This document shows positions 1 to 8,802 of a DNA stretch of 55,984 nt, in pieces. Source of the DNA: Actinomyces denticolens. GTDB taxonomy: Bacteria > Actinomycetota > Actinomycetes > Actinomycetales > Actinomycetaceae. The notes below the pieces were generated by a model. The model was given only the letters and a program-made list of their open reading frames with translations, was not told the origin of the DNA and did no database searches. The position numbers were made by a program, and so were the translations under genes. The stretch covers positions 1 to 55,984 of the forward strand of contig NZ_MVIW01000021.1 of assembly GCF_002072185.1 (NCBI RefSeq), read 5' to 3'. Each line of letters opens with the position of its first letter. Position 1 is the stretch's first letter.

Positions 1-1072
1 ACGGCGTGGCCGACGGCGTCACGGTCTCCGGGGCGGAGGGGGTCGCGGTCGGCGGGGTGTTGCTGTTGTTCGGCGTGGTCGCCGTGGGGGTCGGCGTCGG
101 GGTGGCGTTCTTGCCGCCCGGCGCGTTACCGGAGCCGGCCTCGGTGGCGGTGATGCCGTTGCGAGAATAGGTCTGGTCGTTCACCGTGGCGGTGTTGGCC
201 TGGGCGGCCTTCGTGGGCTCCGTCGTGGTGTAGAAGCGGACGCGGCACACCGAGTCGGCGGAGGGGGCGTCGAACTCGATCTGCTCCCGGGGCCAGCCGG
301 GGGCGACCTTCACGTTGGCCACGCCCTGGCCCTCCTGCCAGGAGCCGGTGGTGCACAGGACGGAGTCGGCGACGTAGTTGGCGCCCGGGTCCTTGACGAC
401 CCAGTGGGTGTTCTTGGCGCCGCCGGTGTTCTGGGCGCGCACCTCCCACATGAAGACGTACTTGCCCTGCTCGTTGATGCCGTTGAACCAGCCGGACTTG
501 AAGGGGTTGGCCTCGGGGTAGTTGGGCTTCACGCCGTCGCAGCCGGTGTCGCAGGTGCCGTCGCCGTCGGAGTCGCCGAACACGATGGGCGCGGTCGTCG
601 GGCCCACCTGGACGGTGCTCTGCTTGAGGCCGATGCCCTTGTTGTTGATCTGGGCCTGCGCGGTGAGGGTGCCGTCGGTGAGCTTGTCCCACTTCTCGGC
701 GCCGGAGGTCAGGGTGCAGGTCATGTCCTGCGAGCCGACGGTGAAGGTGCAGTTGCCGACGTCGGAGCCGTCCTGGTCGAGGAGGTTGAAGGCGAGCGAG
801 CCGTACCACTCCATGCCCTCGCCGAGCTTGACGGTGAAGGAGTCCCCGGCCTTGGGGGCAGTGGCCTCCCACTTGGCCTGGAGGCTCACCTTGTCCCAGG
901 CCTCGACGGCGACGCCGTTGACCGGGCGCTGACGTGCCTCGGAGGTGACCTTGACGTCGGTCACCTTGATGTTGTCGGAATCGGCGGCCTGAGCCTGTGT
1001 GCTCACGGCGGCGGGAACGAAGGCGCCTGCGGCGACGAGCGCGCCGGCGGCCAGAGCGGAAGACCGTCTCAT
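1..1072 (-). CDS. Secreted adhesin-like surface protein, 3' end outside window
   Basis: The frame opens at an ATG at 1072 and runs off the window edge with no stop, so about 357 N-terminal residues are visible. This ATG is preferred to an in-frame ATG 12 nt upstream because AGGAGA sits just before it. Residues 1-29 are a Sec signal peptide (Arg-Arg, Ala/Gly/Val core, AQA end). Residues 30-320 look beta-rich, with KAGDSFTV near 74-81, paired cysteines, and an acidic DSDGDG loop near 167-172 that could bind calcium. A Thr/Pro-rich stalk starts near 323. This order is that of Gram-positive wall-linked adhesins with Ig-like folds; an LPXTG anchor would lie outside the window. Exported status is clear, adhesin is inference. 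It follows the rplQ terminator and so probably has its own promoter. Confidence 0.7.
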   Translation of the reverse strand, partial: MRRSSALAAGALVAAGAFVPAAVSTQAQAADSDNIKVTDVKVTSEARQRPVNGVAVEAWDKVSLQAKWEATAPKAGDSFTVKLGEGMEWYGSLAFNLLDQDGSDVGNCTFTVGSQDMTCTLTSGAEKWDKLTDGTLTAQAQINNKGIGLKQSTVQVGPTTAPIVFGDSDGDGTCDTGCDGVKPNYPEANPFKSGWFNGINEQGKYVFMWEVRAQNTGGAKNTHWVVKDPGANYVADSVLCTTGSWQEGQGVANVKVAPGWPREQIEFDAPSADSVCRVRFYTTTEPTKAAQANTATVNDQTYSRNGITATEAGSGNAPGGKNATPTPTPTATTPNNSNTPPTATPSAPETVTPSATP

Positions 1073-1260
1073 GACTCTCCTCATGCGAATAAGGGACTGT
1101 GTTGGCTGATCTGGGCATACCGCGCCCGAGGCGCGGTCACACACCCAAACTAACGGATTCAGAGGCAGATGTCTCGCCTCCATCACGGATTAACTGGCAG
1201 ATCACATCTCTGTCACAGGGTCCGGTGCTAGCGCAGGTCAGCGAGATTCCGCCAAATAAC

Positions 1261-1294
1261 GGAGGGCTGGGAGCCTCGCGGCTCCCAGCCCTCC
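1261..1294 (-). terminator. Terminator after rplQ
   Basis: A perfect 14-bp stem (1261-1274 with 1281-1294) has a 6-nt loop and lies 34 nt beyond the rplQ stop. It closes the rpoA-rplQ transcription block and separates it from the secreted protein gene. Confidence 0.75.
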
Positions 1295-1327
1295 GTCAGG
1301 ATGCGACGTGAATCACAGTACTGTGTG

Positions 1328-2071
1328 TCAGGCGTCGACCTTCTGCGCGGCGGCGCCACCGGCGGGGGCGAAGCCGGCGGCCTCGGCCTCCTCCACGGTG
1401 GCGAACCAGACCTCGGCGACCGTGGCGTCGTACCAGCGCGAGCCGGGGACGTGGTACTTCATCGAGTCCTCGTTGCCCTTGATGCGGTGCTCATCGTCGG
1501 GGGCGTCGGCGGAGCCCTCGTCGAGGCGGACGGCGCCGGCGAACGCGACCTTCTCAGTCTTCTCGGTCTTCGCGGCGGACCCGGCCTCGGCCTCCTTGGC
1601 GGGGGCCTCGGCGGCTTTGTCGCCCTTGGCCTCGGCGACGGCGTCCTGCGCGGCCTTCTTCGCGGCGGACTTGGCGGTCTTGACCGCGTCCTCGACGACG
1701 GCCTTCTTGGCCACCGGCTCGAGCACGAGGGAGATGACGGCCATGGGGGCGTTGTCGCCCTTGCGGGGGGCGGTCTTGATGATGCGGGTGTAGCCGCCGT
1801 CGCGGCCCTCCATCTTCGGGGCGATCTCCTCGAAGAGGCGGTACACGGCGTACTTGTCCGTGATCTTCTTCATCACGGTGCGGCGGGCGTGCAGGTCGCC
1901 GCGCTTGCCCTTGGTGATGAGCTTCTCGGCGTAGGGGCGCAGCCGACGGGCGCGGGCCTCCGTCGTCGTGATGGACTCGTGGATGAAGAGCTGCCGGGCG
2001 AGGTTGGCCAGCAGGTGGCGCTCGTGCTGGGCGGAGCCGCCCAGGCGGGGTCCCTTGGTGGGGCGAGGCAT
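1328..2071 (-). CDS. rplQ: 50S ribosomal protein L17 with C-terminal extension domain
   Basis: Residues 1-120 are a normal bL17 ([12 protein letters not shown] start, the GYTRI segment near 93-97), a large-subunit protein near the exit tunnel. The protein is 247 aa against roughly 120-200 usual. After a Lys/Ala linker (about 125-180) comes a compact motif at 197-236: IKGN, then [11 protein letters not shown], then [14 protein letters not shown]. This matches what I know as the sunset-type small domain attached to some actinobacterial ribosomal proteins; its function is unknown. It is last in the block after rpoA, with a 31-nt gap, followed by a strong terminator. Confidence 0.95.
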   Translation of the reverse strand: MPRPTKGPRLGGSAQHERHLLANLARQLFIHESITTTEARARRLRPYAEKLITKGKRGDLHARRTVMKKITDKYAVYRLFEEIAPKMEGRDGGYTRIIKTAPRKGDNAPMAVISLVLEPVAKKAVVEDAVKTAKSAAKKAAQDAVAEAKGDKAAEAPAKEAEAGSAAKTEKTEKVAFAGAVRLDEGSADAPDDEHRIKGNEDSMKYHVPGSRWYDATVAEVWFATVEEAEAAGFAPAGGAAAQKVDA

Positions 2072-2102
2072 TGTTGTCTCCTAGTGTTTGACGAGGCGGT
2101 GC

Positions 2103-3101
2103 TCAGGCCTGCTCGTCGCTGAAGGTGGGGTTGGTGTAGTCGTCCTCGGCGAGGTAGTCCAGGGGGGAGCCCTTGAGGGACAGGCCCAGCTCGGCGAGCT
2201 TGTCCTTGATCTCGGAGATCGACTTGGCACCGAAGTTGCGGATGTCGAGCAGGTCCGCTTCACTGCGCGAGACGAGCTCGCCGACGGTGTGGATGCCCTC
2301 GCGCTTGAGGGCGTTGGAGGAGCGGGCCTGGAGGTCCAACTCGTCGATCATGAGGGCGAGATCCTGCTGAAGGGCCTGATCCATGGGCGAGGGGCCGACC
2401 TCGATGCCCTCGGCCTCGACGTTGAGCTCCCGGGCCAGGCCGAAGAGCTCGACGAGGGTCTTGCCCGCCGAGGCGAGCGCGTCGCGGGGCGTGATCGAGG
2501 CCTTCGTCTCGACGTCGACGATGAGGCGGTCGAAGTCGGTGCGCTGCTCGACGCGCGTGGCCTCCACGGCGTAGGAGACCTTCTTGACCGGCGAGTAGAT
2601 GGAATCGACCGGGATCCGGGAGATCTCCGCGTTCGGGTCCTTGTTCTGGGTGGCCGAGACGTAGCCGCGACCGCGCTCCACGGTCAGCTCGATCTCCAGC
2701 TTGCCCTTCTCGTTGAGGGTCGCGATGACCAGCTCGGGATTGTGGATCTCGACGCCGGCGGGCGGGGTGATGTCACCGGCGGTGACGGCGCCCGGGCCGG
2801 ACTTGCGCAGGTACATGACGACCGGCTCGTCGTTCTCACTGGAGAGGACGATCTCCTTGATGTTGAGGATGATCTGGGCGACATCCTCCTTGACCCCGGC
2901 GATCGTGCGGAACTCGTGGGGGACCCCGTCGATGCGCACACTGGTCACTGCGGCGCCCGGGATGGACGACAGCAGGGTGCGGCGCAGGGAGTTGCCCAGG
3001 GTGTAGCCGAATCCGGGCTCGAGGGGCTCGATGATGAACCGCGCCCGGCGGTTCTCCTCGACGACCTCCTCCGTGAGGGTGGGACGCTGTGCGATGAGCA
3101 C
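2103..3101 (-). CDS. rpoA: RNA polymerase alpha subunit
   Basis: A 332-aa alpha subunit. The N-terminal domain (about 1-225) carries the assembly region with [15 protein letters not shown]. The C-terminal domain (about 245-332), which contacts UP elements and activators, shows the helical [14 protein letters not shown] segment. The start is taken as the GTG at 3101 (V-L-I-A-Q-R-P), not the in-frame ATG at 3149, because GAAAGGAAA lies at proper distance and the family begins MLIAQRPT. rpsD, often found just upstream in this cluster, is absent. Confidence 0.97.
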   Translation of the reverse strand: MLIAQRPTLTEEVVEENRRARFIIEPLEPGFGYTLGNSLRRTLLSSIPGAAVTSVRIDGVPHEFRTIAGVKEDVAQIILNIKEIVLSSENDEPVVMYLRKSGPGAVTAGDITPPAGVEIHNPELVIATLNEKGKLEIELTVERGRGYVSATQNKDPNAEISRIPVDSIYSPVKKVSYAVEATRVEQRTDFDRLIVDVETKASITPRDALASAGKTLVELFGLARELNVEAEGIEVGPSPMDQALQQDLALMIDELDLQARSSNALKREGIHTVGELVSRSEADLLDIRNFGAKSISEIKDKLAELGLSLKGSPLDYLAEDDYTNPTFSDEQA

Positions 3102-3217
3102 TGTCGGTTTCCTTTCGTCGCGGCGCCCGCTATATGACGCCGTTCCCATGGGTCTCGCCGCGCGGCCTCGAAGCGCCCTGCGGCGGCGGCCCCGACCGGT
3201 GCGGGGCCCGTGGCGGC

Positions 3218-3253
3218 TCGACGGCGCCCATCACCGAGGCGGGGCGCCGTCGA
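3218..3253 (-). terminator. Hairpin after rpsK
   Basis: A perfect 12-bp stem (3218-3229 with 3242-3253) with a 12-nt loop starts 12 nt past the rpsK stop. It sits in the 163-nt rpsK-rpoA gap and could end or attenuate transcription before rpoA. Confidence 0.55.
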
Positions 3254-3264
3254 ACCGCCTGGAA

Positions 3265-3666
3265 TCAGACGCGGCGGCGCTTCGGGGGGCGGCAGCCGTT
3301 GTGGGCCTGGGGGGTGACGTCCGTGATGGAGCCGACCTCGAGGCCGGCGGCCTGGAGGGAGCGGATCGCGGTCTCGCGGCCGGAGCCGGGGCCCTTGACG
3401 AAGACGTCGACCTTCTTCATGCCGTGCTCCTGGGCGCGGCGCGCGGCGGCCTCGGCGGCCAACTGGGCGGCGTAGGGGGTGGACTTGCGGGAGCCCTTGA
3501 AGCCGACCTGGCCGGAGGAGGCCCAGGCGATGACGGCGCCCGCCGGGTCCGTGAGGGACACGATGGTGTTGTTGAAGGTGGACTTGATGTAGGCGTTGCC
3601 GTGGGTGACGTTCTTCCGGTCCTTACGACGCGGCTTGCGCACGGCGGTGCGGGTCTTCGGAGGCAT
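3265..3666 (-). CDS. rpsK: 30S ribosomal protein S11
   Basis: A 133-aa uS11, full length, with the conserved [18 protein letters not shown] beginning and the basic [10 protein letters not shown] tail that contacts 16S rRNA in the platform of the small subunit. It is downstream of rpsM and ends just before a hairpin. Confidence 0.97.
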   Translation of the reverse strand: MPPKTRTAVRKPRRKDRKNVTHGNAYIKSTFNNTIVSLTDPAGAVIAWASSGQVGFKGSRKSTPYAAQLAAEAAARRAQEHGMKKVDVFVKGPGSGRETAIRSLQAAGLEVGSITDVTPQAHNGCRPPKRRRV

Positions 3667-3733
3667 TCTTCCTTCTTCTTCTCAAGATCGGGTTGCGCGG
3701 CGGGCGTCGGCGCCCGGGCCGCGGGTCAACTGC

Positions 3734-4108
3734 TTACTTGGCCTTCTTCTTGCCGGCCACGGTGCGCTTGGGGCCCTTGCGGGTGCGCGCGTTGGTCTTG
3801 GTGCGCTGGCCGTGCACCGGGAGGTGACGACGGTGGCGCAGACCCTGGTAGCAGCCGATCTCGACCTTGCGACGGATGTCGGCCTGGACCTCGCGGCGAA
3901 GATCGCCCTCCACCTGGTAACTCGAGTCGATGTGGCTGCGCAGAGCCACGAGCTCGTCCTCGGTGAGGTCCTTGACGCGGGTGTCGGGGTTGACGCCCGT
4001 TGCCTTGAGGGTCTCGTCCGCGCGGGTGCGGCCGATCCCGAAGATGTAGGTGAGCGCCACCTCGACCCGCTTCTCGCGGGGGAGGTCGACGCCGGAAATG
4101 CGTGCCAC
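3734..4108 (-). CDS. rpsM: 30S ribosomal protein S13
   Basis: A 124-aa uS13 beginning [16 protein letters not shown] and ending in a basic tail ([16 protein letters not shown]) that reaches the P site tRNA in the ribosome head. Length and both ends match the family. It is separated from rpmJ by 175 nt holding a small GC hairpin. Confidence 0.97.
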   Translation of the reverse strand: MARISGVDLPREKRVEVALTYIFGIGRTRADETLKATGVNPDTRVKDLTEDELVALRSHIDSSYQVEGDLRREVQADIRRKVEIGCYQGLRHRRHLPVHGQRTKTNARTRKGPKRTVAGKKKAK

Positions 4109-4200
4109 GGTAGTGGTTCTCCTGTGTGCTCCCGGAGGTCGTCACCCACCTCCCCCGCCCCTCGTGGGCGGCCCCGGCCTCCAGGAACCGGGGGTTGCGC

Positions 4201-4226
4201 GGCGCCGGCCCGTGGGGCCCGGCGCC
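4201..4226 (-). terminator. GC hairpin between rpmJ and rpsM
   Basis: Arms GGCGCCGG (4201-4208) and CCGGCGCC (4219-4226) can pair 57 nt past the rpmJ stop. The stem is short and lacks a T-run, so it may be an attenuator or RNA processing site rather than a full stop. Confidence 0.35.
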
Positions 4227-4283
4227 GATCGCTGGGGTGGGTGCTGATGGTGGCCACGGATCGTGTGGCCGGTGCGCGGGGCC

Positions 4284-4397
4284 TCAGCCCTGGCGCTGCT
4301 TGTGCCGCGGGTTCTCGCAGATGACCATGACACGGCCGTGGCGACGGATCACCTTGCAGTTGTCACAGATCTTCTTGACGCTCGGCTTGACCTTCAT
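4284..4397 (-). CDS. rpmJ: 50S ribosomal protein L36
   Basis: A 37-aa bL36 ([19 protein letters not shown] and onward). The zinc ligands C11, C14, C27 and H32 are all present, so this is the zinc-binding C-plus form, not the zinc-free paralogue that replaces it under zinc limitation. It follows infA by 33 nt. Confidence 0.96.
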   Translation of the reverse strand: MKVKPSVKKICDNCKVIRRHGRVMVICENPRHKQRQG

Positions 4398-4430
4398 GAT
4401 TGTCCTCCGCCGGCCCGAGGGGCCGACTTG

Positions 4431-4652
4431 TCACTTGTACCGATAGACGATGCGGCCGCGCTGGAGGTCGTAGGGACTCATCTCCACGACGACGCGGTCC
4501 TCGGGGAGGATGCGGATGTAGTGCTGCCGCATCTTGCCGGAGATGTGCGCGAGCACGACGTGCCCGTTGCTCAACTCCACCCGGAACATCGCGTTCGGAA
4601 GGGCCTCGACGACCGATCCCTCGACCTCGATGACGCCGTCCTTCTTAGCCAT
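4431..4652 (-). CDS. infA: Translation initiation factor IF-1
   Basis: A 73-aa single OB-fold protein that binds the A site during initiation. The start [12 protein letters not shown] at 4652 is set by family length and by GGAGGAG just upstream; an in-frame ATG at 4799 would add unrelated residues. It leads the infA-rpmJ-rpsM-rpsK block. The 201-nt gap between map and infA probably holds its promoter, but none is clear enough to mark. Confidence 0.97.
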   Translation of the reverse strand: MAKKDGVIEVEGSVVEALPNAMFRVELSNGHVVLAHISGKMRQHYIRILPEDRVVVEMSPYDLQRGRIVYRYK

Positions 4653-4853
4653 GCTCCTCCGTCGGTTCTCTCGCTCGAGTTCTCCGGCGACGACGCCGCC
4701 GGTCAGGCACGCGCGCTCCGGCCCGGCCGGAAGGGACGGGTCGACAGCGGTGGGCGCACCGAGGGCCAACGATACGGCACCTCGATACCGCGCCACCACG
4801 CGGGAAGGCGCTCCCGGTCGGTGTTTCCGGACACATCGGCGCCCCGGCGGCGC

Positions 4854-5759
4854 TCAGCCGCGCTCGGGCAGCGGCCGGGGCTCGATGCCGAAGGGGGCCA
4901 GGCCCTCCGCCCCGCCGTCGGGGGCCGTGAGCACCCAGACTCCCCCGGGGACGATCGCGACGGTGTGCTCCCACTGGGCGGCGCGTGAGCCGTCCTGGGT
5001 GACGACGGTCCAGCCGTCGTCGAGCTCGCGCACCTCGGGGCCGCCTGAGGTGAGCATCGGCTCGATGGCCAGCACCATGCCGGGGCGCAGGCGCGGCCCC
5101 TTGCGCTTGATCGAGTAGTTGAGGACGTCGGGGGCCTGATGCATGGCGGTGCCGATGCCGTGGCCCACGTACTCCTGGAGGATGCCGAGCCGGGCCTCGG
5201 GGATGCCCTGGTCGGCGGCCCCGGCCAGGGCCCGGTCCACCGTCGCCTCGACGGCGTCGCCGATGGCGTTGAGCCGCGCGGCGCGCCCGCTGGTCAGGCC
5301 GGCGGCGGCACGGGCGACGGCGGCGACAGCCTCCCACAGGGCCTGTCGCGTGGTGGTGTCCAGGAGGCGGTCGGACGCCGAGGCGTACTCCCCGCCGACC
5401 ACGGTGGTGAAGGCGGCGTCGCCGTGCCACTGCTCGCCGTCGTCGATGATGTAGGCGCCGCAGTCGAAGGTGACGAGGTCCCCCTCCTCCAGGACGCGCG
5501 GCCCGGGGATGCCGTGGACGACCTCGTCATTGACGGAGACGCACACGGTGGCCGGGTAGTCGTAGTAGCCCAGGAAGTTCGAATGAGCCCCGACGGCCTC
5601 GATGGTGGCGGCGCACACGGCGTCGAGCTCGGCTGTCGCCACCCCCGGGCGGACCGCCTCTCGCAGGGCGGCGTGGATATCGGCGACGACGAGGCCGGCC
5701 CGTCGCATGAGCCGGACCTGGTCCGGGGTCTTGATCTCGATCTGCTCGCGCGCCAGCAC
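4854..5759 (-). CDS. map: Type I methionine aminopeptidase
   Basis: A 301-aa enzyme that removes the initiator Met from nascent chains. All five metal ligands of the pita-bread fold can be seen: D in TFDCG, D in HGDAAF, H in GHGIG, E in AIEPML and E in QWEHTV. The start is a GTG with GAGGGGG upstream. It lies after adk, behind a palindrome that may separate the two transcripts. Confidence 0.95.
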   Translation of the reverse strand: MLAREQIEIKTPDQVRLMRRAGLVVADIHAALREAVRPGVATAELDAVCAATIEAVGAHSNFLGYYDYPATVCVSVNDEVVHGIPGPRVLEEGDLVTFDCGAYIIDDGEQWHGDAAFTTVVGGEYASASDRLLDTTTRQALWEAVAAVARAAAGLTSGRAARLNAIGDAVEATVDRALAGAADQGIPEARLGILQEYVGHGIGTAMHQAPDVLNYSIKRKGPRLRPGMVLAIEPMLTSGGPEVRELDDGWTVVTQDGSRAAQWEHTVAIVPGGVWVLTAPDGGAEGLAPFGIEPRPLPERG

Positions 5760-5782
5760 CGCGCGCCCCCTCTCTCAACGGC

Positions 5783-5814
5783 AGTGGCGCGGGACCGGCC
5801 GGTCCCGCGCCACT
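5783..5814 (-). terminator. 32-nt perfect palindrome after adk
   Basis: The arms 5783-5798 and 5799-5814 are exact reverse complements with no spacer; the RNA would fold with a minimal loop. It starts 14 nt beyond the adk stop and is best read as a terminator or processing hairpin before map. Confidence 0.6.
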
Positions 5815-5827
5815 GAGGACTGCTCGG

Positions 5828-6412
5828 TCAGGCCTTGACGCCCGCGGAGGCGAGCGCCGTCATGATGCGCTCGGTGACCTCGTCGACGTCGCCGATGCCA
5901 TCGACGCGCACGAGGAGGCCCTTGGCCTCGTAGAGGGCGGCCAGCGGCTCGGTCTGCTCGGCGTAGACCTCGAGGCGGCGCCTGATGACAGGCTCGGTGT
6001 CGTCGGCGCGGTTCTGCTCGGTGGCGCGCTTGAGGAGCCGCTCGACGACGACCTCGGCGTCGGCGGTGATCTCCAGGACGATGTCGAGGGCGAGTCCCTT
6101 GGCGGCGAGCATGGAGTCGAGCTCGTGGACCTGGGCCTCGGTGCGCGGGTAGCCATCGAGGAGGAAGCCGGAGGCGGCGTCGTCGGCGGCGATGCGGTCG
6201 GCGACCATGGCGTTGGTGACGGAGTCCGGGACGTACTCGCCCTTGTCCATGTACTCCTTGGCCCTGAGGCCGAGCTCGGTGGCGCCGGCCACGTTGGCGC
6301 GGAAGATGTCACCGGTGGAGATGGCGGGGATGGACAGGCGCTCGCTGATGCGGGCCGCCTGGGTGCCCTTGCCGGCCCCGGGAGGGCCGAGAAGGACCAT
6401 GCGTGCGCTCAT
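5828..6412 (-). CDS. adk: Adenylate kinase, short form
   Basis: A 194-aa enzyme interconverting ATP, ADP and AMP. The P-loop GPPGAGKGT is at 9-17, the NMP-binding GDIFRA at 34-39 and DGYPRT at 86-91. The LID is short and has no zinc cysteines, as in other actinobacterial short-type kinases. The start codon ATG overlaps the secY stop by 4 nt (ATGA), so translation is probably coupled to secY. Confidence 0.96.
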   Translation of the reverse strand: MSARMVLLGPPGAGKGTQAARISERLSIPAISTGDIFRANVAGATELGLRAKEYMDKGEYVPDSVTNAMVADRIAADDAASGFLLDGYPRTEAQVHELDSMLAAKGLALDIVLEITADAEVVVERLLKRATEQNRADDTEPVIRRRLEVYAEQTEPLAALYEAKGLLVRVDGIGDVDEVTERIMTALASAGVKA

Positions 6413-7698
6413 GAGAGGAACCCTTCGTAGTGTCGCTGCTGGAGCTGGGAGTTGATCTCCTTGACGGTCTGGAGGCCGACTCCCACCATGATGAGGATAG
6501 TCGTGCCGCCGAAGGGCAGGGACTCCGCCAGCCCCAGCTCGATGACCGCGAGGGTCGGTACCAGTGCGAGGACCACGAGGTAGATCGAGCCGACGACGGT
6601 CACCCGGTTGATGACGTAGGAGAGGTACTTGACCGTGGGCTCGCCCGCGCGAATGCCGGGGATGAAGCCGCCGTACTTCTTCATGTTGTCCGCGATCTCC
6701 TCGGCGTTGAAGGTGATCGCCGTGTAGAAGAAGGTGAAGAAGAGGATGAGCAGGCCGTAGGCGGCGAGGTAGATCGTGTCCGTCTGACGCAGGTTCTGGC
6801 CCACCCAGGCCGCCCAGGAGCTTTTCGGGGAGAACTGGGAGACGAGCTGGGGCATGGCCAGGATCGAGGAGGCGAAGATGACGGGGATGACGTTCGCCGT
6901 GTTGATCTTGATGGGGATGTAGGTGGTGGACCCGCCGTACTGGCGCCTCCCGATCATCCTCTTGGCGTACTGCACCGGGATGCGCCGGGTGCCCTGCTCC
7001 ACGAAGACGACGGCGATCGTGGCCACGAGGATGACGGCGATGACGATGGCGAACTTCGAGACGCCGCCGCTGCCGGTGAGGATCGAGCCGAGGTTCTGCG
7101 GGAAGCGCGCGACGATCGAGGTGAAGATGAGCAGCGACATGCCGTTGCCGATGCCGCGGTCCGTGATGAGCTCGCCGAGCCACATGATCAGGCCGGTGCC
7201 GGCGGTCATGGTGACGATCATGAGGGCGAGGTTGACCGGGCTGTCATCCGGGATGACGGGGACGGTGCAGGTGGGGAAGAGCTGGCCGTTGGCGGCCGTG
7301 GCCACGATGGTGGCGGACTGCAGGACGCCCAGGCCGATCGTCAGGTAGCGGGTGTACTCGGTGAGCTTGGCGGTGCCGGACTGCCCCTCCTTGTGGAGCT
7401 CCTCGAAGCGGGGGATGACCACGCGCAGGAGCTGGATGATGATGGAGGCCGTGATGTAGGGCATGATCCCCAGCGCGAAGACGCTCAGCTGCAGCAGGGC
7501 GCCGCCGGAGAAGATGTTGATAAGGCTCAGGAGACTGGCGTCCTCAGCCTGGCCGACGCAGGTCTGGACGTTCTGCAGGCTCACGCCCGGCGTCGGCAGG
7601 ACCGAGCCCAGGCGGAACAGGGCCATGATGCCGAGGGTGAAGAGGAGCTTCCTCCTCAGGTCGGGCGTCTTGAATGCCTGGACGAAGGCGCTGAGCAC
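6409..7698 (-). CDS. secY: Preprotein translocase channel subunit SecY
   Basis: A 429-aa, ten-helix inner membrane channel for Sec export. The plug and TM2 region with FSGGALLQLSVFALGIMPYI and the cytoplasmic loop ending in KYGGFIPGIRAG are conserved. Its partner secE is at 54123-54353. Unlike the classic spc operon, secY is cut off from rplO by a strong terminator and about 370 nt, so it likely has its own promoter. Confidence 0.97.
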   Translation of the reverse strand: MLSAFVQAFKTPDLRRKLLFTLGIMALFRLGSVLPTPGVSLQNVQTCVGQAEDASLLSLINIFSGGALLQLSVFALGIMPYITASIIIQLLRVVIPRFEELHKEGQSGTAKLTEYTRYLTIGLGVLQSATIVATAANGQLFPTCTVPVIPDDSPVNLALMIVTMTAGTGLIMWLGELITDRGIGNGMSLLIFTSIVARFPQNLGSILTGSGGVSKFAIVIAVILVATIAVVFVEQGTRRIPVQYAKRMIGRRQYGGSTTYIPIKINTANVIPVIFASSILAMPQLVSQFSPKSSWAAWVGQNLRQTDTIYLAAYGLLILFFTFFYTAITFNAEEIADNMKKYGGFIPGIRAGEPTVKYLSYVINRVTVVGSIYLVVLALVPTLAVIELGLAESLPFGGTTILIMVGVGLQTVKEINSQLQQRHYEGFLS

Positions 7699-7890
7699 GC
7701 GGTCTCCTGTGGACTCGGGGAATCGGCGTCGAATGGCCCGGATGCGGGCGCGACGGCGGACGCGCAGGCGCGCGCCGGGCTCACACTACCCCGGAGCAGG
7801 GCTCCCCTTCGAGGCCGTGACCCTTTCGGAAGGCAAGGCGTACATCACGCCGCAGCCCCTCCATCGCCCTCGCCCCCGCCCCGCCCTTCC
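7699..7890 (-). other. secY upstream region
   Basis: No gene is seen. This stretch lies between the secY start and dispersed repeat copy 1. A secY-adk promoter is expected here because rplO is terminated, but I see no convincing -35/-10 pair. Confidence 0.4.
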
Positions 7891-7926
7891 CGCCGAGACC
7901 GGTCGAAAACGTCACCGAGACCGGTT
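7891..7926 (+). repeat. Dispersed ACCGGT repeat, copy 1
   Basis: Carries GAGACCGGTCGAAAACG followed by a second CGAGACCGGT exactly 22 nt after the first, preceded by a C-rich tract. It is one of six related intergenic elements in the window and lies between the rplO terminator and secY. Confidence 0.75.
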
Positions 7927-8002
7927 CGGGCATGCCAGTCGCTCCTCCTCACCCGCGTGCCGCGCCCAACGGAGGATCCGACCGCAGGCCCGACGGCACC
8001 GC

Positions 8003-8048
8003 GAGGCCCCGGTGGGGGCGGACCGGAATCCTCCCCCACCGGGGCCTC
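8003..8048 (-). terminator. Terminator after rplO
   Basis: A perfect 16-bp stem (8003-8018 with 8033-8048) with a 14-nt loop lies 22 nt beyond the rplO stop. It splits the spc operon before secY. Confidence 0.75.
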
Positions 8049-8069
8049 GTCTTGCTCGCTTGGAGCGGA

Positions 8070-8597
8070 TCAGCTCACTGCCCAGTCCTCGGAGAGCCCG
8101 ATCGTGCCGCCGGCGGCCTCGATCTTCTCCTTGGCGGAGGCCGACCAGGCATCCGCCTTGACCGTCAGCTTGACGGAGATGTCCCCGCCGCCGAGCACCT
8201 TGACCAGGTGACCGTGGCGCACGGCGCCGGCGGCCACGAGGTCGGCCACGGTGACCGTCCCGCCGGAGGGGAACAGCTCGGCGATGCGGCCGACGTTGAC
8301 CGGCTGGAACTCCACGCGGTTCGGGTTGCGGAACCCGCGGAGCTTGGGCAGGCGCATGTGCAGCGGCATCTGACCGCCCTCGAAGCCGGGGCGCACCTGG
8401 TAGCGGGCCTTCGTGCCCTTGGTGCCGCGACCGGACGTCTTGCCCTTGGAGCCCTCACCACGACCCACGCGGGTCTTGGCCTTCTTGGCGCCCGGGGCGG
8501 GGCGGAGGTGGTGCAGCTTGACGACGCGCACCTTCTCCGTCCCGGACTCGGCGGTGTTCTCTGCGGCCTTCTCAGAGGCCTTCTTGGTGTCTGCCAT
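8070..8597 (-). CDS. rplO: 50S ribosomal protein L15
   Basis: A 175-aa uL15. The glycine-rich [17 protein letters not shown] segment that enters 23S rRNA and the [19 protein letters not shown] core are intact. An N-terminal extension of about 25 residues ([10 protein letters not shown] and on) resembles the start of the neighbouring L30. The start at 8597 lies 1 nt after the rpmD stop. Confidence 0.97.
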   Translation of the reverse strand: MADTKKASEKAAENTAESGTEKVRVVKLHHLRPAPGAKKAKTRVGRGEGSKGKTSGRGTKGTKARYQVRPGFEGGQMPLHMRLPKLRGFRNPNRVEFQPVNVGRIAELFPSGGTVTVADLVAAGAVRHGHLVKVLGGGDISVKLTVKADAWSASAKEKIEAAGGTIGLSEDWAVS

Positions 8598-8598
8598 C

Positions 8599-8802
8599 TC
8601 AGACCTCCTCAACGGTCACGAGGTGGTGCACCGTTGCGATCATGCCGCGAACGGTGGGGGTGTCCTCGCGAACAGTGGACTGGCGGATCTTGCGCAGGCC
8701 GAGGGACTTGAGGGTCTCGCGCTGGCGGTGGGTACCACCGATGCCGGAGCGGACCTGGGTCACCTTGAGCTGCTTCGTGCTCGCGGTCTTGGTGTCAGCC
8801 AT
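8599..8802 (-). CDS. rpmD: 50S ribosomal protein L30
   Basis: A 67-aa uL30. The core [12 protein letters not shown] and [10 protein letters not shown] is preceded by about 10 extra residues ([10 protein letters not shown]). The ATG at 8802 overlaps the rpsE stop (TGATG), so translation is likely coupled; the adjacent GTG at 8805 is a less likely start. Confidence 0.96.
   Translation of the reverse strand: MADTKTASTKQLKVTQVRSGIGGTHRQRETLKSLGLRKIRQSTVREDTPTVRGMIATVHHLVTVEEV

Noticed and set aside
126-1118. A 330-codon minus-strand frame
   Set aside because: It is a frame-shifted, Arg-rich reading of the secreted surface protein, whose true frame runs off the window edge.
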